Positions 1 through 6,520 of a stretch of 31,146 bases of DNA are shown here, piece after piece; position 1 is the stretch's first letter; every line of letters begins with the position of its first letter. Below the pieces are notes generated by a model. It had not been told where the DNA came from, did no database searches, and worked only from the letters and a program-made list of their open reading frames with translations. Where the stretch lies: positions 1 through 31,146 of the forward strand of contig CAMLSG010000039.1 in assembly GCA_946482635.1 (NCBI GenBank). Reading direction: 5' to 3'. The translations under genes and the position numbers were made by a program. Origin of the DNA: an uncultured Duganella sp. Its GTDB lineage: Bacteria; Pseudomonadota; Gammaproteobacteria; Burkholderiales; Burkholderiaceae.

Positions 1-1259
1 CCGGCGAAAGCATAGCGCTGCTGTTGCGAGAGCGGCAGTTTTTCATTGTGCAGCAACTGGCCGAATCCAAGGATGGCGTTGAGCGGCGTGCGCAATTCGT
101 GCGACATGCTGGCCAGGAAGCGGTCCTTGGCCTTGCTGGCTTGTTCCAGTTCAAGCTTTTGCTCAAGCAGCTTGCGCTCGATCTGGCGGCGCCCGCTGAT
201 GTCGCGGATGGCGCTGGAGACCAGCAGCTCGTCTTCCGTCTTCAAAGGACTGAGGCTGATCTCCACCGGGAATTCGGAACCGTCGCGGCGCATCGCATAC
301 AGCTCGGTACCGGCGCCCATGGCGCGCGGCTGGGCCTTATCGAAAAAACTGCTGCGTGCCGCCGGGTGGCGCCCGGCAAAACGGGCCGGTATCAGGATTT
401 CAATCGGCTTGCCGAGCAGTTCCTGGCGCTGGTAGCCGAACAGTTGTTCGGTCTGCGTATTGACCAGCACGATCTCGCCGCGGGCATTGACGATCACCAT
501 CGGATCCGGGGCGGACTCCAGGAGACCGCGGAACTTCTGCTCGGCCTTCTTGCGGTCGCCAATATCGCGGATCGCGCTCATCACGATGGCCCCCTCTTCC
601 ATCTGGATCATGCTGAGGCTGATCTCGACGGGAAATTCCAGCCCGTCCTTGCGCAAGCCGTACAGTTCCAGTCCTGCGCCCATGGTACGGGTGCGCGGAT
701 GGACGAAATACTGGGCCCGGTGCGCCACATGGCCGCCGCGGAAACGGTTGGGCAGCAGCACTTCGACCGGTTTTCCCAGCATTTCGCGCGGCTCGAAGCC
801 GAACAGGCGCTCGGCCTGGCTATTGACCAGTACAATCCGGCCGGTCGAATTGGCCATCACGATGGCATCGGGCATCGACTCCAGCAGGCCGCGGTAGCGC
901 GATTCGACCTGGCGTGCGTCACGCAGCGCCTTGGCGTCGGTAATGTCGTTCTGGCTGTGAATGATGAACTGGATTTCACCCTGCGCCGAGTACACCGGCT
1001 TGCACGCCGCGCCGACATAGACCGCCTGGCCATCCTTGCGCCGCCGCAGGTACTCGAAATCGGCGCCGAATTCCTGGCGTACCGGATGCCCGGGCATGCC
1101 GATCAGTTCCGCCAGCCGCTGGCCGCGCGCATCTTCCGCGCTATAGCCGTAGATTTCTGTCGCGCCCCGAGTCCAGAAGATCACGATATCCTGCGCGTCT
1201 GTGGCAATGATTCCGCCGGGAGCTTCTTCAAGGATGAACTTGCCCAGGTCAGTTTGCAT
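1..1259 (-). CDS. Multi-PAS sensor histidine kinase, C-terminus cut by window edge
   Basis: This is a two-component sensor kinase running off the left edge. The ATG at 1259-1257 follows a modest AAGAGA ribosome site, and 419 codons are visible without a stop. Three PAS domains can be read at about residues 5-120, 125-245 and 250-365. The second and third are close copies of each other, both carrying an MGAG.ELY...DG.EFPVEISLS core and ending in an IRDI segment. They are followed by a HisKA dimerisation domain with the H-box SHELRTPLNAILGF, phospho-acceptor His387. The HATPase domain and any receiver domain would lie beyond base 1. No transmembrane segment is visible, so it is probably a soluble PAS-signal kinase. 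The ligand and partner regulator are unknown. The upstream peptidase gene is separated from it by a terminator, so it is probably transcribed separately. Confidence 0.93.
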   Translation of the reverse strand, partial: MQTDLGKFILEEAPGGIIATDAQDIVIFWTRGATEIYGYSAEDARGQRLAELIGMPGHPVRQEFGADFEYLRRRKDGQAVYVGAACKPVYSAQGEIQFIIHSQNDITDAKALRDARQVESRYRGLLESMPDAIVMANSTGRIVLVNSQAERLFGFEPREMLGKPVEVLLPNRFRGGHVAHRAQYFVHPRTRTMGAGLELYGLRKDGLEFPVEISLSMIQMEEGAIVMSAIRDIGDRKKAEQKFRGLLESAPDPMVIVNARGEIVLVNTQTEQLFGYQRQELLGKPIEILIPARFAGRHPAARSSFFDKAQPRAMGAGTELYAMRRDGSEFPVEISLSPLKTEDELLVSSAIRDISGRRQIERKLLEQKLELEQASKAKDRFLASMSHELRTPLNAILGFGQLLHNEKLPLSQQQRYAFA

Positions 1260-1310
1260 TTTTGGTCTCTTAACGGACTCAGCGGAACCAATTGTAAGCG
1301 AATTCGGGCG

Positions 1311-1343
1311 AAAAAAAACCGCCGGCCCTTGCGGGCCAGGCGG
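1311..1343 (-). terminator. Rho-independent terminator after the metallopeptidase gene
   Basis: Read on the minus strand, a GC-rich stem (CCGCC-T-GGCCC, loop GCAA, GGGCC-GGCGG, one bulged T) lies at 1343-1319. It is followed at once by a run of eight T at 1318-1311. It sits 29 bases past the stop codon of the metallopeptidase gene and before the start of the histidine kinase gene, so it should separate the two transcripts. Confidence 0.88.
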
Positions 1344-1371
1344 TTGATAGCGCGGGGGTGCGCTCTTTAAA

Positions 1372-3507
1372 TTACCAGGAGGCTTTCAAGGTGTAGGTGC
1401 CGCTGGTCGAGCCAGTGCCACCGGAGTAGTAGTACACCTTGGCATACCACGTTACAGCAGTCGAGCCCGTGTTGGCGCGCGTTACAACATCGGCCTGTCC
1501 AGTGCCTTTCACGCTGGATGCCAGTTCGGTGCCTGCGCTGTTGTACAGCTTCAGGTCGTAGTCCGACGAGGCATTTGGCGTCATGGTGGCAGTCAGGGTC
1601 TTGCCTGCAGGAACGGTGATGGCGAAGTAGTCGGCATCGGTGCTGGAGCCCATGTTGGCGCTGGCCGTGGTGCAGGACTGGGTAATCGCGTTGGCCGTGG
1701 CAATGGTGTTATTGCTTTCCGTTTCAGACATGTTCACCGGGGTGCAGCTGCTGCCCGACAGGATGTTCTGCGCCTCGAACTTGGCCTGGAAGGTGTTGGC
1801 GTAGGTCAGGTCGGAAGGGAACAGGGTCTTGGCGGCGTTCACGATCGCAGTCGCCATGGCCGGCATCTTGATGTTGGACCCGAGGCCGAAGTGCGCTTCC
1901 AGGATGATCTTGTCGATGTTGGCGCGCGGCTTGCCGGCGGCGATCAGCGAGACCATCGAAGCGTACAGCGGAGCCGACCACAGTTCGTCGGACTGGAAGG
2001 TCACGCCATTCTCGGTGACCGAGCTGTGCGCGCTGTAGGTCTTGCTGCTGTTGTACTTGGCGTCGGTGCGGTTCAGCATACGGCCGGCCCAGCACGAACC
2101 ATGGCCGTCCCAGCTGAAGGCCCACTCTGGATGGTAGACCTGGCCGTTCGGGGTGCTGTAGGAGTACGAAGCCGCCCAGTAGTCGCCAAAGCCTTCGCCC
2201 ATGGCGCCGGTGTCGCCGCCGGACCAGCTCGAGTTGATGCTGGCCTGGATGCCGTGGCCGTATTCGTGCAGGATGACGTCGGCATCTTCGCTGTCGTTCA
2301 CGCAGCCGTGGCCGAAGGCCAGGTAGCCGGTGGCGCCGGTGCCGCTGAAGTGCGAGTTGTCGTCGCCATTGACACCGTCGGTGTCGATATCCATCGAACG
2401 CTCGAGGATGCCCTTGGTGCCAGAGAAGCCCAGCGACTGCATGTAGCGCTGGCTCTGGTCGATGTGGAAGTAGACGTTGGTGTCGTCGAAGGCGTTGTTG
2501 CCGCGCTTGGCAGTCCACACGCCGTTGGTGGTGGTGCTCGGCGCGGTGGCAGGCGATTCGATGTTCTTGATGTTGACGTAAGGACCGGTCAGCTTGTACA
2601 CGCCGGAAGTGACAGTCAGGTCGCGCAAAGTCTTGGTCGAGTACGCCGCATCGAAGGCCGAGGCGGCCGAGGTGTCGGTCAGCGCGTCGGTGTTGAGCAC
2701 GGTGCGTGGATCTGGATCGAAGGCATAGCCGCTGCCGTTGATGCCGGAAGCCGCTACCACCGTCGCGGTGGTGCCGGCTTTCAGGGCGGTGGTGCCGGCG
2801 TTCGCCTTGGCAGCTTCGGTGGCGGCTTTGCGGTCCAGGGTCTGGCCCGGCGCTGCGGCGCGTGCCGCCAGGCTGCGTTCACCGCCCTTGTTGGTGCGTG
2901 GCAGCGAAGTGCTGTACGAATCGATCACGCTGCCGTCATGCGCATTCAGGTATTGCACGAAACCGCCGGTTGGCATTTCGGCTTCGATATTGACCTTGCG
3001 TGCCAGCTGCACGCCGTCCTTGGTCGGCACCCACACCAGGGTGGAGGAAGGCACGTTCACCAGGTTATGCTGGACTTTCATGTTCTTCCAGCCCTTGTCC
3101 AGTGCTTCGTCGTCGCTGATCTGGGCTTTGTTGTACAGTTGGTTGACGGCGTCCGCATCGACTTTGGCCGAGATGTGGCGCGTTTCGTTGAAGATCTTTT
3201 GCAGGTCGCCGTTCTTGCTGATCGAGACCACGATCTGGGCGCGATCGACCGGCAGGCCGCGCAGCATTTGCTGATAGTAGTAGTGCTTGCCCGTCAGCGA
3301 TTCCTTGACCTCGACCAGGACCAGGTTGTTCAGGTTCGCGGGCAGGCCGTAGCGTGCAGCGCGCACCTTCAGCACGCCTTCTGCGGAAGCGGCCTTGGTA
3401 TTGGTGAAGACGGTCAGGTTGTCGACGGTTTTTTCGCCGGCTTGTGCCAGGCCGGCGCAGGCCAGCATGACCATGGAAGCAATGGTGGTACGGGTGGTGT
3501 AGCGCAT
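1372..3507 (-). CDS. Secreted zinc metallopeptidase (FTP propeptide, HEYGH site, PPC tail)
   Basis: An exported gluzincin-type endopeptidase of 711 residues. The ATG at 3507 is chosen because an AGGAGAG site lies just upstream and the protein then starts with a typical signal peptide (MRYTTRTTIASM... ending near AQA, about residue 24); an earlier in-frame ATG would spoil this. An FTP/PepSY-like propeptide region (about 40-190, with YYYQQMLRGLPVD) precedes the catalytic domain. The zinc site is HEYGH with His414, Glu415 and His418, and the likely third ligand Glu438 in GEGFGDYW. The 20-residue spacing from the second His matches thermolysin, while the flanking sequence looks more like M36 fungalysin. 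The last ~110 residues form a pre-peptidase C-terminal (PPC) domain, common on secreted proteases. M4 versus M36 assignment is uncertain. Confidence 0.92.
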   Translation of the reverse strand: MRYTTRTTIASMVMLACAGLAQAGEKTVDNLTVFTNTKAASAEGVLKVRAARYGLPANLNNLVLVEVKESLTGKHYYYQQMLRGLPVDRAQIVVSISKNGDLQKIFNETRHISAKVDADAVNQLYNKAQISDDEALDKGWKNMKVQHNLVNVPSSTLVWVPTKDGVQLARKVNIEAEMPTGGFVQYLNAHDGSVIDSYSTSLPRTNKGGERSLAARAAAPGQTLDRKAATEAAKANAGTTALKAGTTATVVAASGINGSGYAFDPDPRTVLNTDALTDTSAASAFDAAYSTKTLRDLTVTSGVYKLTGPYVNIKNIESPATAPSTTTNGVWTAKRGNNAFDDTNVYFHIDQSQRYMQSLGFSGTKGILERSMDIDTDGVNGDDNSHFSGTGATGYLAFGHGCVNDSEDADVILHEYGHGIQASINSSWSGGDTGAMGEGFGDYWAASYSYSTPNGQVYHPEWAFSWDGHGSCWAGRMLNRTDAKYNSSKTYSAHSSVTENGVTFQSDELWSAPLYASMVSLIAAGKPRANIDKIILEAHFGLGSNIKMPAMATAIVNAAKTLFPSDLTYANTFQAKFEAQNILSGSSCTPVNMSETESNNTIATANAITQSCTTASANMGSSTDADYFAITVPAGKTLTATMTPNASSDYDLKLYNSAGTELASSVKGTGQADVVTRANTGSTAVTWYAKVYYYSGGTGSTSGTYTLKASW

Positions 3508-3687
3508 GTTGTAAATCTCTCCTGAAGCAGTTATAGATGTATTTTTTGGATGGAACAACAAGCCCCGCCGGGCTTAGCACTCAACAGCGTGAGCGGCGAG
3601 TATAACTACGAAAACTTAGCTGCCTGGATGCGATTCTTGATTAAAAATGAGTCAAGACCGCGCGCGCAACGTTAGAAGGAGTCCTCA
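3508..3687. other. Divergent intergenic region between peptidase and small exported protein
   Basis: This 180-base spacer must hold the start signals of both divergent genes, but no promoter with two good hexamers is visible. A TATACT hexamer reads toward the peptidase at 3604-3599 without a matching -35. A 6-bp hairpin (AAGCCC-CGCC-GGGCTT) at 3560-3575 would fall in the peptidase leader if that -10 is used. A second imperfect dyad (CTTGA ... TCAAG) lies near 3634-3655. Confidence 0.35.
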
Positions 3688-4053
3688 GTGAAATTGAACA
3701 TTCTGTTATTTTTTGCGGGCCTGTGCGCGATCGGCTGCGCAGCCGCGATCCCGGACGAAGAACCGGACGTCACGGCGCAAGTTGCCGATGTGCTGGAATC
3801 GGTTGCCGACGGCAAGGCCGCGCTCGAGCGTTTCACCGAACGCGGCGCCAGCTACCTTGCCGTTCCGGGCTTGCCCGCGTTGATGAAAGGCTGTCGCCGG
3901 CCGCTGGTGCTGGAACTGCTTTCGCGAAACGTAAATGGGGAAGACCGGCTTTACGTGTACCGTGCGAAATGCCAGCCGCAAGCGCTGCGGATTGCCATTG
4001 ATTTCAACAAGGCAGCCCGCATTAACCGGCTTGAACTGGCTCCTGAACGCTAG
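3688..4053 (+). CDS. Small exported protein of unknown function
   Basis: A 121-residue protein that I do not recognise. It starts with GTG at 3688, chosen because a strong AGAAGGAG ribosome site lies 6 bases upstream. The N-terminus is a signal peptide (MKLNILLFFAGLCAIGCAAA). Cleavage could be by signal peptidase I after the AAA, or less likely at Cys17 as a weak lipobox (AIGC). The mature part is small and mixed in charge, with two further cysteines (GCRR near residue 72 and KCQP near 95) that could form a disulfide in the periplasm. It lies 68 bases before the DUF900 hydrolase on the same strand and may share its transcript. Gene reality is supported by the start site and signal peptide; function is not. 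Confidence 0.7.
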   Translation: MKLNILLFFAGLCAIGCAAAIPDEEPDVTAQVADVLESVADGKAALERFTERGASYLAVPGLPALMKGCRRPLVLELLSRNVNGEDRLYVYRAKCQPQALRIAIDFNKAARINRLELAPER

Positions 4054-4121
4054 ATTCACGCAGCGCTGGACTTGGCGATGTGTGTGTGGTCAGATATGCA
4101 TTAATCAGCCAGGAGAAGAGC

Positions 4122-5402
4122 ATGGACGTCATTACGACAGCGGTGACGGCAGGTGCCGGCGAGGGCGGCATCAGTGCCGCCTATCAAATGCTGAAGTCCC
4201 GCCTGGCGGCCCAGTCCCCTTCGGTCGCCGATGCCATTGCCGACGTAGAGGAAGATCCGGGTTCACGCTCGCGCCAGTTCGCGCTTAGCGATGCGCTTGC
4301 CTCGGCCGGACTGGCTGGCGACCGTTACTTGCGCGCGGCAGCGCGCAACCTGATCGATGAAGTCGAGCGCCGGCGCAGTGCACGGACGCCGGCAAAAGCC
4401 AGCCTGGACGGCGCGCCTGACCATGCAGTGATGAAAGTCTTCTTTGCCACGGATCGCGAACTGAGCGGCGATCGCCACCCTGCCCGCCTGTTTGGCAGCG
4501 CACGCGGACAGTTACGTTACGGTAGCTGCGAAGTCAGCATTCCGCGTGACCACCGGATGGGCGAGATGGAATCGCCGTCGCTGCTGCGGCTGGAGTTCCG
4601 CCAGGATCCGGAACAGCACGTGGTGTTGCTCTCAGCCGACGTTGGCGAACGCGACAGTTATTTCAGCGACTTGCGGCAGGCCATCGCCGCCAGCGGCACA
4701 CGCAGTGCCCTGCTTTTCATTCACGGCTACCGGACTACGTTCGAAGACGCCGCACGGCGTACCGGCCAGCTTGCTTACGACCTGGGCTTCCATGGCGCAC
4801 CAATTTTTTACAGCTGGCCCTCGCAAGGCAAGCTCTCAGGATATATAGTGGATGAAGCCAATGTGGAGTGGACCCAAGCCGACCTGGCCACGTTCCTGGC
4901 CGATGTGCTGCAGCAGCCCGATGCCGAACATGTCTACCTGATTGCGCATAGCATGGGCAACCGGGCCCTGGCCCAGGCCACGGCAAGTGTGATGGCCGCG
5001 CGCCCGGAGCTGGCGCAGCGGGTGCGGGAAGTGATCCTGGCTGCCCCTGATATAGATGCAGATGTTTTCCGCCAACAGTTGTTGCCGGCCTTATCTGCCG
5101 TGCCCAACCCGTTGACCCTGTATGCTTCATCTGATGACAGCGCCTTGCGTGCGTCCAAAGCCGTGCATGGATACGCCCGCGCCGGCGAGAGCGGCGCAGG
5201 CCTGGTAGTTGCCAAGGGCGTCGAGACGATTGACGCGAGCAATATGGATACCGGCTTCATTGGCCACACGTATTTTGCCGAGCAGCGCTCGGCTTTGAGC
5301 GATATGTACTACCTGATTCAAAAACATACCAGGGCCGCCGAGCGCTTCGGCTTGCAGGCGGTCGACAGTGCGATGGGACGCCATTGGACGTTCCGCGTAT
5401 AA
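4122..5402 (+). CDS. DUF900-family alpha/beta hydrolase
   Basis: A 426-residue serine hydrolase of the alpha/beta fold, resembling the DUF900 (PF05990) group of predicted esterases/lipases. The ATG at 4122 follows a good AGGAGAAG site; a longer in-frame start at 4080 lacks one. The hydrolase domain begins near MKVFFATDRE (about residue 104) and shows the oxyanion-loop motif LLFIHGYRTTFED, the ..FYSWPSQG.. segment typical of this family, and the nucleophile elbow AHSMGN with Ser277. AAPDID is a likely Asp site and the late GHTYF a likely His site. About 100 N-terminal residues form a separate charged, helical region with no recognisable domain. There is no signal peptide, so it is probably cytoplasmic. 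The substrate is unknown. It is 14 bases upstream of an HPt gene, likely one operon. Confidence 0.88.
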   Translation: MDVITTAVTAGAGEGGISAAYQMLKSRLAAQSPSVADAIADVEEDPGSRSRQFALSDALASAGLAGDRYLRAAARNLIDEVERRRSARTPAKASLDGAPDHAVMKVFFATDRELSGDRHPARLFGSARGQLRYGSCEVSIPRDHRMGEMESPSLLRLEFRQDPEQHVVLLSADVGERDSYFSDLRQAIAASGTRSALLFIHGYRTTFEDAARRTGQLAYDLGFHGAPIFYSWPSQGKLSGYIVDEANVEWTQADLATFLADVLQQPDAEHVYLIAHSMGNRALAQATASVMAARPELAQRVREVILAAPDIDADVFRQQLLPALSAVPNPLTLYASSDDSALRASKAVHGYARAGESGAGLVVAKGVETIDASNMDTGFIGHTYFAEQRSALSDMYYLIQKHTRAAERFGLQAVDSAMGRHWTFRV

Positions 5403-5416
5403 CGGAGACTTTGTTT

Positions 5417-5812
5417 ATGACTTATGCAAGTGCGCCGGATGAAGCGGTTTTCTGCGTCGACAAATTGCTGCAATACATGGGGCAGGACGAAAAAGGCTTG
5501 GGCACGGTGATCAAGATTGTCCGTGACGGTATCGGTCCGGGAGTCGAACCGCTCAACTTGGCCGGTGAAGCGATCCGTGATGGCAAGTTCATGGAAGCAC
5601 GCCGTATTTTGCACAACTTGCGCGGTTCGGTCGGCAATCTCGGCGCAAAACGGTTCGTCGCAGCCTCGCTTGCACTTGAACTGGCTCTGCAAGAGGGCCG
5701 AATTGTGGAAATCCCCTTGCTGTTTACAGCGCTTGAGGGGGAATTAAGACTGGTTCATGACCACGCCGGTGCATGGCTCGACCAGCACGCCGGACGCGCC
5801 GCCGCCCGCTAG
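5417..5812 (+). CDS. Stand-alone HPt phosphotransfer protein
   Basis: A 131-residue histidine phosphotransfer protein. The ATG at 5417 follows a CGGAGA site 14 bases after the stop of the hydrolase gene. The HPt signature is clear: HNLRGSVGNLGA with the phospho-acceptor His66, set in an otherwise helical protein, as in HPt domains of multistep phosphorelays. It would accept and pass on a phosphoryl group between a hybrid kinase and a receiver domain. No receiver or kinase is adjacent. The nearest kinase, at the left edge of the window, is 4 kb away on the other strand, and its C-terminal half is not visible, so any link is speculative. Co-location with a DUF900 hydrolase suggests joint expression but no known mechanism. 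Confidence 0.85.
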   Translation: MTYASAPDEAVFCVDKLLQYMGQDEKGLGTVIKIVRDGIGPGVEPLNLAGEAIRDGKFMEARRILHNLRGSVGNLGAKRFVAASLALELALQEGRIVEIPLLFTALEGELRLVHDHAGAWLDQHAGRAAAR

Positions 5813-5960
5813 CATTTGGTTACATCTGTTACCCCAGCCTGTTTTGTGCGGCGCAATACCCGCATGTTATGATCGGAAACATTTTATTGGTTTGGCTGTC
5901 TTGCGAGCCGTGCGCCTGCATCGCCTCGCATTTCATAAAATCCTGAAAGTTGCCCAAACC

Positions 5961-5988
5961 TTGACGCTGGGCAATTAATTGATATAAT
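5961..5988 (+). promoter_or_regulatory. Sigma-70 promoter for the Sel1-like lipoprotein gene
   Basis: TTGACG (-35) at 5961-5966, a 16-base spacer, and a perfect TATAAT (-10) at 5983-5988. Transcription would begin near 5995, giving a leader of about 21 bases that contains the AAAGAGG ribosome site of the gene at 6016. It is the best sigma-70 promoter I can see in the window. Confidence 0.8.
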
Positions 5989-6015
5989 GCCATCCGTTCG
6001 GGGATAAAGAGGTCT

Positions 6016-6426
6016 ATGGAAATATTCAACAAGGCGGGAATTATCGTAACTTCTACACTAGTGATGGTCGGCATGTTGATTGCTTGCCAAGTGAAAGAGG
6101 AAGTCGAACCGCCAGCCCCGGTTGTCGAAGCAGTCGCGAAGAAGCTGGCCGAGCACGGTGGTGCCGCGGCAGAGCGGCGCTTGCGCGAATGGGCGGAACA
6201 GGGTTCCCCGGTTGCGGCGCGTGAACTTGGCCTTTTGTACAGTTTGGATGCTGCAAAGCACAAAGAAGCCATGCGCTTGCTGGAAAAAGCTGCGCTCGCC
6301 GGCGACGCCGTTTCCGTCGACTACTTGTCTACCCGTTATCGTTCCAGTGCCACTGTTGCCAATGCGGACGGCACACGAAGCTGGCCGCTCTACGTGCAGT
6401 TGGCTAACCAGCACCAGGCTAAATAA
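6016..6426 (+). CDS. Small lipoprotein with a Sel1-like repeat
   Basis: A 136-residue predicted lipoprotein. The ATG at 6016 is preceded by AAAGAGG and a strong promoter at 5961-5988. The N-terminus has a hydrophobic stretch (about 8-22) ending in the lipobox LIAC, so Cys24 would be lipidated and the protein held in a membrane facing the periplasm. Residues about 60-105 (GSPVAARELGLLYSLD...EAMRLLEKAALAGD) read as one to two Sel1/TPR-like helical repeats, a protein-interaction fold. The partner is unknown. It is followed 94 bases later by the PrsT lipoprotein gene, but with its own promoter it may simply be a neighbour of the exopolysaccharide locus. Confidence 0.78.
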   Translation: MEIFNKAGIIVTSTLVMVGMLIACQVKEEVEPPAPVVEAVAKKLAEHGGAAAERRLREWAEQGSPVAARELGLLYSLDAAKHKEAMRLLEKAALAGDAVSVDYLSTRYRSSATVANADGTRSWPLYVQLANQHQAK

Positions 6427-6520
6427 ATCTCCTCCGGATCGCCTGCTTTTTTGAGCGCGATCAATAAGCAGTTTCAAGGGCTCCCTACGCTGGAAACTTC
6501 ACCAGCCCAGGAGTCTCGCC

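Noticed and set aside
5869..5946. 25-codon open frame starting at an ATG in the spacer before the Sel1-like lipoprotein
   Set aside because: No ribosome site, no promoter before it and cysteine-rich random-looking content; I cannot support it as a gene.
6487..6510. Short dyad GCTGG ... CCAGC before prsT
   Set aside because: Arms of only 5 bases, no T-run and no promoter elements beside it; compatible with chance.
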